A stretch of DNA of 64,000 nt from Myoxocephalus aenaeus. Its lineage: Eukaryota > Chordata > Actinopteri > Perciformes > Cottidae. A program made the translations under genes and the position numbers. The stretch spans positions 15,901,001 to 15,965,000 of the forward strand of contig JBAMJR010000031.1 of the NCBI GenBank assembly GCA_038501785.1, given 5' to 3'. Under the pieces are notes generated by a model. It was not told where the DNA came from. It did not search any database and saw only the letters and a list, made by a program, of their open reading frames with translations. Positions 58,978-64,000 of the stretch are shown piece by piece. The first letter of the stretch is position 1; every line of letters starts with the position of its first letter.

Positions 58978-59360
58978 GTATCGATGGCCGTGATACAGGA
59001 AGCAACATCCAGGGTCTCCTTGACGACGGAGCAGATGAGAAGGATGGAGGACCACAGGACCAGATGGAGAGCGGCGGGCGCCTTTCTTCCAGTGGGCTGA
59101 GTAAGTAATCCCTCTCCAGGACTACAGAAGGATCAGTGATACGATTCCATCATTGGAGGCCAGATTCAACACAACAATGTAAAGGTTGTGTAGTTGAGTT
59201 CAAAAGTATTCATCTCTTGTGTTTGTGTCTCACAGGGCAGGACTCCTCAGGTCTCACTCTTGGGGCAGCTGAGGGTGGAGGTCAACCAACCCGTCATCCC
59301 AGGACGACCCAGACCACAGCAGACCTGAACCCCTCTCAGACCCCCAGAGTCAGAGACCCA
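58978..59360 (+). CDS. Two possible exons of an unrecognised gene or of the acidic gene's 3' part
   Basis: Exon 58978-59100 is framed by acceptor tttactcag and the strong donor gtaagt; exon 59236-59360 by acceptor gtgtctcacag and donor gtgagt. Both are open in the same phase (phase 1 between them) and would give GIDGRDTGSNIQGLLDDGAD... and QDSSGLTLGAAEGGGQPT..., hydrophilic low-complexity sequence without a known domain. AATAAA at 59620-59625 could end the transcript. They may be alternative 3' exons of the gene at 57240. I cannot identify the first or last coding exon. Confidence 0.35.
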
Positions 59361-59619
59361 GTGAGTACGGTCCTTCCTGCCCCTCCACCCCGACGCCACC
59401 CGCCCCACCCACCAGCCGAGAGGACGAGGAGCGTCCCGTCCCCACCAGCACAGAGGACGTATAGTCTCCATCTGCTTCTTCTGTGCTGGAGGGTTCAGGA
59501 AGCTCCTCCCACACACAAGAAGCTCCTCCCACACACAGGAAGCTGTCAGCAGCTGTTTGCATCTGCTCAGAAATCAAGAAGGAGACTGACGGTTCAGGCT
59601 GAACAAGAAATTGCACAAT

Positions 59620-59625
59620 TAAATA
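59620..59625 (+). terminator. Candidate polyadenylation signal
   Basis: AATAAA in aattaaataaatgttc, downstream of the possible exons at 58978-59360. Confidence 0.4.
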
Positions 59626-59639
59626 AATGTTCAATGTTC

Positions 59640-60696
59640 TTCTAGATATGTCTTTATATGAGAAACAATATCATAACATGTCTGATATAATTAAATGTAT
59701 GACACTTTATATACAATAAATATTGTGCAAATTTTAATTAAATATCTTTTTGATTTCCATTTGACTCAAAGGCATTACTGTTATAAGTATTGATACTCGT
59801 AATATTACATGTTGCCATAAATAAAATGGAGGAACGGCCAGCAACGTGCAGTATAATTCTTCCCAATTTTATTCAAATGAACTCGTAAACATTTGTAATC
59901 TTTGCTGATTGTGTACCAGAACAGAAGGTAATGACACATACATGTATAGGTGCAAGGGAACAAGATGTGACATTAATATATAAGAGGGAAACAATGTGGG
60001 AACTTAATGAATTAATATCATTATTATCATGTTCATAACACTGCTGCAGCTTATTTCAAAATGAACATGTAGAACTTACCAACACTGGAGGCATAACAAA
60101 ATAAAGAAATACATAGAAAATAACTACAAGGTACATTTGTGTTTTACTTTGCAACAAACAGCTCCGGATCAAAGAGTATTGTCAGGTACATACTGTCGGC
60201 CTAAATAGATCAATGAAACATTTGAGAGTCATTGCACGATATCAAAATGAAATTATGAGATGAAAGTTCCGGTGAACGTGACACTCAGTCAATAGTCTTT
60301 AAGTATTACAGACAGTCCGCTGTCGCCCCCTGCTGGTCACTCCGGAGGCTGCACAACGTGCTGGGGTTCATTTCAGGTAACATGTACGTGTTAATGAAGA
60401 AGGCTGGCTCACATTACTTAGAAACAATAATAATATCCTATACATGTAATAGTCAGTAATGAGCCAGGACAGTATGATTTTTGTAAACTTTCAGAGATAA
60501 AATTAGTTTTTCTTTAAACTAGTTTCACAGAGAGCGTAATAGCACAGATACAACATCATGCACTGAGTCAACACCATTTCATGAACTTGAAGAACGTTAC
60601 GAACACAGAGCACTTTTTCCTCCCACAACAGTGTAAATCCAGTTAAACAGTGAATGGCAATTACCAAGCACAGAGATAGAGACCATCACTTATGAG
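59640..60696. other. Spacer, nothing recognised
   Basis: AT-rich DNA without recognisable exon or repeat borders. Confidence 0.45.
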
Positions 60697-60950
60697 TGTC
60701 AAGACCCGGCTCCAACGCCATGACAAAACGAGAGGGAGACACCGTGTTTAAGACAAAACATAGGAAGGTTTATTTGCTCAATAAGATTGGAAATACACCC
60801 CAAAACAACCGGGAACGATTACAAGTAATAAAGTGCTGTTGCCTGGCTGCTTTTATCCTTGAAGAGCACCGGTGCTTCCTAGTAGGGCGTTCCCCACCTG
60901 CTGTTACCTGTTGGGTGCTGGAGACAGACTGACCAGTGGACAAGCTAGGG
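60697..60950 (-). mobile_element. Probable 3' LTR remnant of a Ty3/gypsy element
   Basis: Read on the minus strand, the piece carries an AATAAA with a following run (gcaaataaaccttcc) and ends gggtcttgaca, a CA end expected of an LTR. It lies downstream of the pol remnants on the same strand. The 5' border is not clear and no second LTR is in view. Confidence 0.45.
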
Positions 60951-61194
60951 AACCGTCACCTCTCCCTCCATGAGAGCTGGGTCCTGACGGGAATCCGAAG
61001 CAGGACAACATTTTCTAAATCAAAGAAAATCAATATACATTACCAAATGTCCCGTTCCCATCTAAAGAACAACCTGGATGAAGTGACCTTCTCCATCGGT
61101 CTGATATCTCCTGCACCAGGTTCCCACCTCAGCAACCGGTGCACTTTGGAAGCACTTTTAAGAGGTTAGGAATAGACCGGAGGAAGAACAAAAT

Positions 61195-61785
61195 AAATTC
61201 TCATCACTCCTCGACCACGTTGTCCGTCCCCTTCACATAACGAATGTCCAAACAGTAGGACTGCAAGAAGAGGGACCACCTGATTCACCTCTGGTTGGAA
61301 CACGTCAAGGAGTTCAGGGAGGTAAGTGGGTTGTGGTCATGATTAGCACCAGCGCTTCCTTTTCAATAACCGAGTAATTTAGCTGGCAGGAGTTAAACTT
61401 CTTTGAGAAGAAGCTAACAAGCTTGTCTCTTCCCCGGCCATCTGCTTGCATGAGGACGGACCCTGCTCCTACATAGTGTACACAGTGTACGAGTAGAGGC
61501 CAGTTGGAGTTATATAAGCGGCTATCTCACAGCTCGCTTGGACAAGGGAACCTGCCAATACTCTTTTACAAGGTCAAATTTGCTGACACATTTTGCGGAG
61601 CCCACCTGATCTATACAATCCTCCATCCTGGGAAGTGGAAAGGAATCAGGCTTAGTTACATTGTTCACCTTACCAAAGTCAGCGCAGAAACGTGGCGTAT
61701 TATCAGCCCTTGGAACCAACAAGCATGGTGAGGACCAACTGGAAGAACATGGCTCTGCAATATCGTTCTCCAGCATATCATTCAC
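61195..61785 (-). pseudogene. Ty3/gypsy retrotransposon pol fragment (RT start joined to RNase H)
   Basis: Minus strand. 61785-61522 is open and encodes the beginning of reverse transcriptase (SSPCLLVPRADNT, VTKPDSFPLPRMEDCIDQVG, SKFDLVKEYWQVPL). About 61505-61345 then encodes VGAGSVLMQADG and SFFSKKFNSCQLNYS, and 61345-61195 encodes NHDHNPLTSL and LQSYCLDIRYVKGTDNVVEE, both typical of the RNase H part. The RT palm with the catalytic YxDD box between them is missing, and there is at least one internal stop. The element is dead. Confidence 0.85.
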
Positions 61786-61919
61786 CTCTTTAGAGAACTA
61801 CAGATATCAGGCCGCAGTGTGCTTTCTGAAAGTAACCACATCGCTTCCAAATATAGTGGCCATGTTCGCTACATCATCATTTTTACAAAAGTTGTTTACA
61901 AATGTGGACAGATAACACT

Positions 61920-62960
61920 TCATAATGGGGCTCTTCCAAAATGTTGCTTGTTGATCTAGTATTTGCAACTCCTTCTCTTATCCTTGGTGCCTTTTTACAC
62001 AATGTGATGCATCACAACAACAGAGGGAATGTCAACTGACTCTAAGACAATTATTGCGTGCTTTTATTTAAGTAATGTTATCAGAACAATATAACAGGCC
62101 CTCTGGAGCAACAGTTAACAACAGTATATAAATCAAAAATATATGCCAGGGAAGAAAAGAAAGATGTATTTTATTTTTGTAATGCTTCTATATGACTGGT
62201 CATTCAATTAAATATTGTATTTATTTTCAGATGTTATAGACTATTTTATTCTAATGTGAAACAGCTTAATATCATGCTGAAGAAGAAACATTTGTCTTTT
62301 ATCAGGGAACAACATAAACGGTCTGTTCAGTAGTAAGGGTCCCTGTGAGGGACAAGCCACTCCTTCTTTTGTCATGTTCAGTAGTAAGGGTCCCTGTGAG
62401 GGACAAGCCACTCCTTCTTTTGTTCATGTTCAGTTTGTTGCTTACCTTTTTAAAGATGTATGTTAAAGACCAGCAATTGATTAACTTTATACAAAAGCAA
62501 TCAGTGCTTTTGATCTTGTTCAGCTCAGTTTTTCTTACTCAGTGAGAAAAGTCCAGTCTGTGTTGGCTTGAACAAGAGCACTGAAGTCTGGTTGAATGAG
62601 GTGGAGATGTGAAGGACAGCTGACAGGTATCTCAGCGGCAGCTTTGCGCATGCGCGATTAATGTTCACTCTGGATTAATTTAATGTTCACCAGTGGATTT
62701 GGACACTGCAGCGCGAGGCTCCTGTGAGCGCTCTGTGCTCTGAGGACAGAAACTACAGAACAAGACGTGCTTTCCCGTCAGTCTGTTGGCAACAAACCGG
62801 TTGGTGAGGCTGCGTAAACGCGCACGCGCACATACGTAAATCGCCTTCAAAGTAAAAGCAGTGCCGTTGTATTACATTCATGGCATCTTATTTATTTATT
62901 TTTCTTTTTTGTCTGGGAGAGATTTAAAGTGCAGCACCTGTGTGCGGCAGCATCAAGCCC
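61920..62960. other. Spacer with a tandem duplication
   Basis: No gene seen. A 49-50 bp unit (cagtagtaagggtccctgtg...) is present twice in tandem at 62329-62427. Confidence 0.5.
62329..62427. repeat. 49-50 bp tandem duplication
   Basis: Two copies of a unit starting cagtagtaagggtccctgtg and ending ccactccttcttttgt, nearly identical. Confidence 0.9.
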
Positions 62961-62969
62961 CTCCCAATG

Positions 62970-63066
62970 CAAAAAAAAAAGACGAGTTAACGCATGATCA
63001 AATAATTAACGCCGTTAATAGTTTGCTGCGTTAACGCGTTTTTAACACGTTAACGCGTGCTCAGCC

Positions 63067-63069
<3 letters not shown>
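62970..63069. repeat. Palindrome-rich repeat end (ttaacgcgtt motifs)
   Basis: Contains several overlapping gttaacgcgtt/taacacgttaacgcg motifs followed by cagccctaa. I recall such motifs from the ends of hAT-like elements in fish; the other end is not identified. Confidence 0.4.

Positions 63070-63117
<48 letters not shown>
63070..63117. repeat. (TA)n microsatellite
   Basis: About 24 uninterrupted TA units. Confidence 0.95.
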
Positions 63118-63120
<3 letters not shown>

Positions 63121-63245
63121 CCGCTCTTAGCCACTACTACAGGATGTCTGAGAGGACTGCTCTGTATTTTTTTTCTGTATTTGTCATTCTTGCAAATATA
63201 TGTTATTTTTTATGAAAGGGTTTGTAAAAAAAACATGATGATTTT

Positions 63246-63570
63246 ATAGAATATGATGCATTGCTGCAGATTAAACTACCCAAAAGGATATAAAGGAGTT
63301 AAAATGAACATAAGTGTTAACATCTACAGTAAAATGCAACACCTTAATGCAGCAGTCATATTAATCCAGAAACATCATTTATAACAGTAAAGCGCTGACA
63401 GGAAACATTTTACTGCACAATGAATACTTTTCTTGAAGTAAATTTAGCGAATGACACTTTTACTGAAATAAGGTTTGAATGCAGGACTTTTACTTCTACA
63501 GGAGTATTTTCACAGTCCGGTATTAGTACTTTTACTCCAGTAAAGGGTCTGAATACTTCCTTCACCACTG
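63246..63570 (+). repeat. Common teleost DNA-transposon-like repeat
   Basis: Contains gattaaactacccaaaagga near the start, then acagtaaaatgcaacacc, aatgcaggacttttacttct, and ends tactccagtaaagggtctg followed by aatacttccttcaccactg. This order matches a repeat that I recall as very abundant in percomorph genomes. A more diverged copy is at about 18760-19100. Confidence 0.7.
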
Positions 63571-64000
63571 CACCACTCTACCATATCTACAGTATACGTT
63601 GATGTAAAAAAGACCAGAACATCACATCTTTGATATTCCTGATTACAAATATGTATTACTGCTTTTTAATTGTGTATTTCCAGATATTATTACACACGTT
63701 CTTCTAAGTTCTAGTGTTGTTGAAAAAGACTGATGGTCATTTCTTCATCAGGAACAGACAGGAATATCTCACTGCAGCACACCAGTGTTGCTGCACAGTG
63801 TCCCTCACCTCTTGTCTGTACTTCTACCTTTCACTAAACAGGTGAGTGGAGTTTTTCACCAACGCCAACAGAAAATGAAAGAACGAGAAAAGCTCCGAAG
63901 CAAGAAAGGAGTAGAAACATGGAAATGAGAATAAAGTATTTTATTTAGTAACAATCTGGATACACAACATCTGAATTCAAATTAAGATAAAAACAGGCAA
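63571..64000. other. Right end of window, nothing recognised
   Basis: No exon with a recognisable domain. An AATAAA at about 63931 on the plus strand has no assigned gene. Confidence 0.4.

Overview
The window is vertebrate nuclear DNA, almost certainly from a percomorph teleost. It has interrupted genes with GT-AG introns, TATA/AATAAA signals on both strands, long AT-rich spacers, microsatellites, and several interspersed repeats that I recognise as common in spiny-rayed fish. I see no bacterial, phage or CRISPR feature. All gene calls are ab initio from spliced translation; no transcript or database evidence was available.

Layout. (1) 973-7523 (+): the last nine coding exons of rusc2 (RUN and SH3 domain protein), followed by a long 3' UTR. 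(2) 7.5-14 kb: spacer holding a hAT-type nonautonomous element with a tRNA-derived retrocopy nested in it. (3) 14660-16198 (-): a three-exon CC chemokine of the CCL19/21/25-like group. (4) 19.7-43.6 kb: a mosaic segmental array with four almost identical copies of a second CC chemokine (- strand, 92 aa; start codons at 20809, 25867, 37755, 40565), three truncated chemokine 3' ends, and three blocks of a 9-bp minisatellite of about 1.0, 7.0 and 0.8 kb. The giant open frames over the minisatellites are an artefact of a stop-free 9-bp period. (5) 48117-49550 (-): an intact single-exon TRIM gene (RING, B-box, coiled coil, PRY-SPRY), with a small decayed SPRY fragment at 53.3 kb. (6) 50.9-52.5 kb: a decayed hAT-like transposon with a nested palindromic element. 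(7) 56-58.6 kb (+): an unrecognised gene for a very acidic 264-aa protein with four 22-residue repeats, a 5' noncoding exon containing a perfect ISRE motif, and a partial tandem duplicate of its 3' half. (8) 60.7-61.8 kb: a broken Ty3/gypsy retrotransposon. The right end is repeat-rich spacer.

How it fits together. RUSC2 and CCL19/CCL21 are near neighbours in human 9p13, so rusc2 next to CCL19-like chemokines is probably an ancient linkage. The rest has an immune flavour: each chemokine copy carries an IRF-type GAAANNGAAA site just upstream of its TATA box, the TRIM gene belongs to a family expanded in fish, and the acidic gene has an ISRE. The strongest candidates for something undescribed are the chemokine/minisatellite mosaic array with its approximately 3-kb higher-order repeat, and the acidic, possibly interferon-responsive gene.
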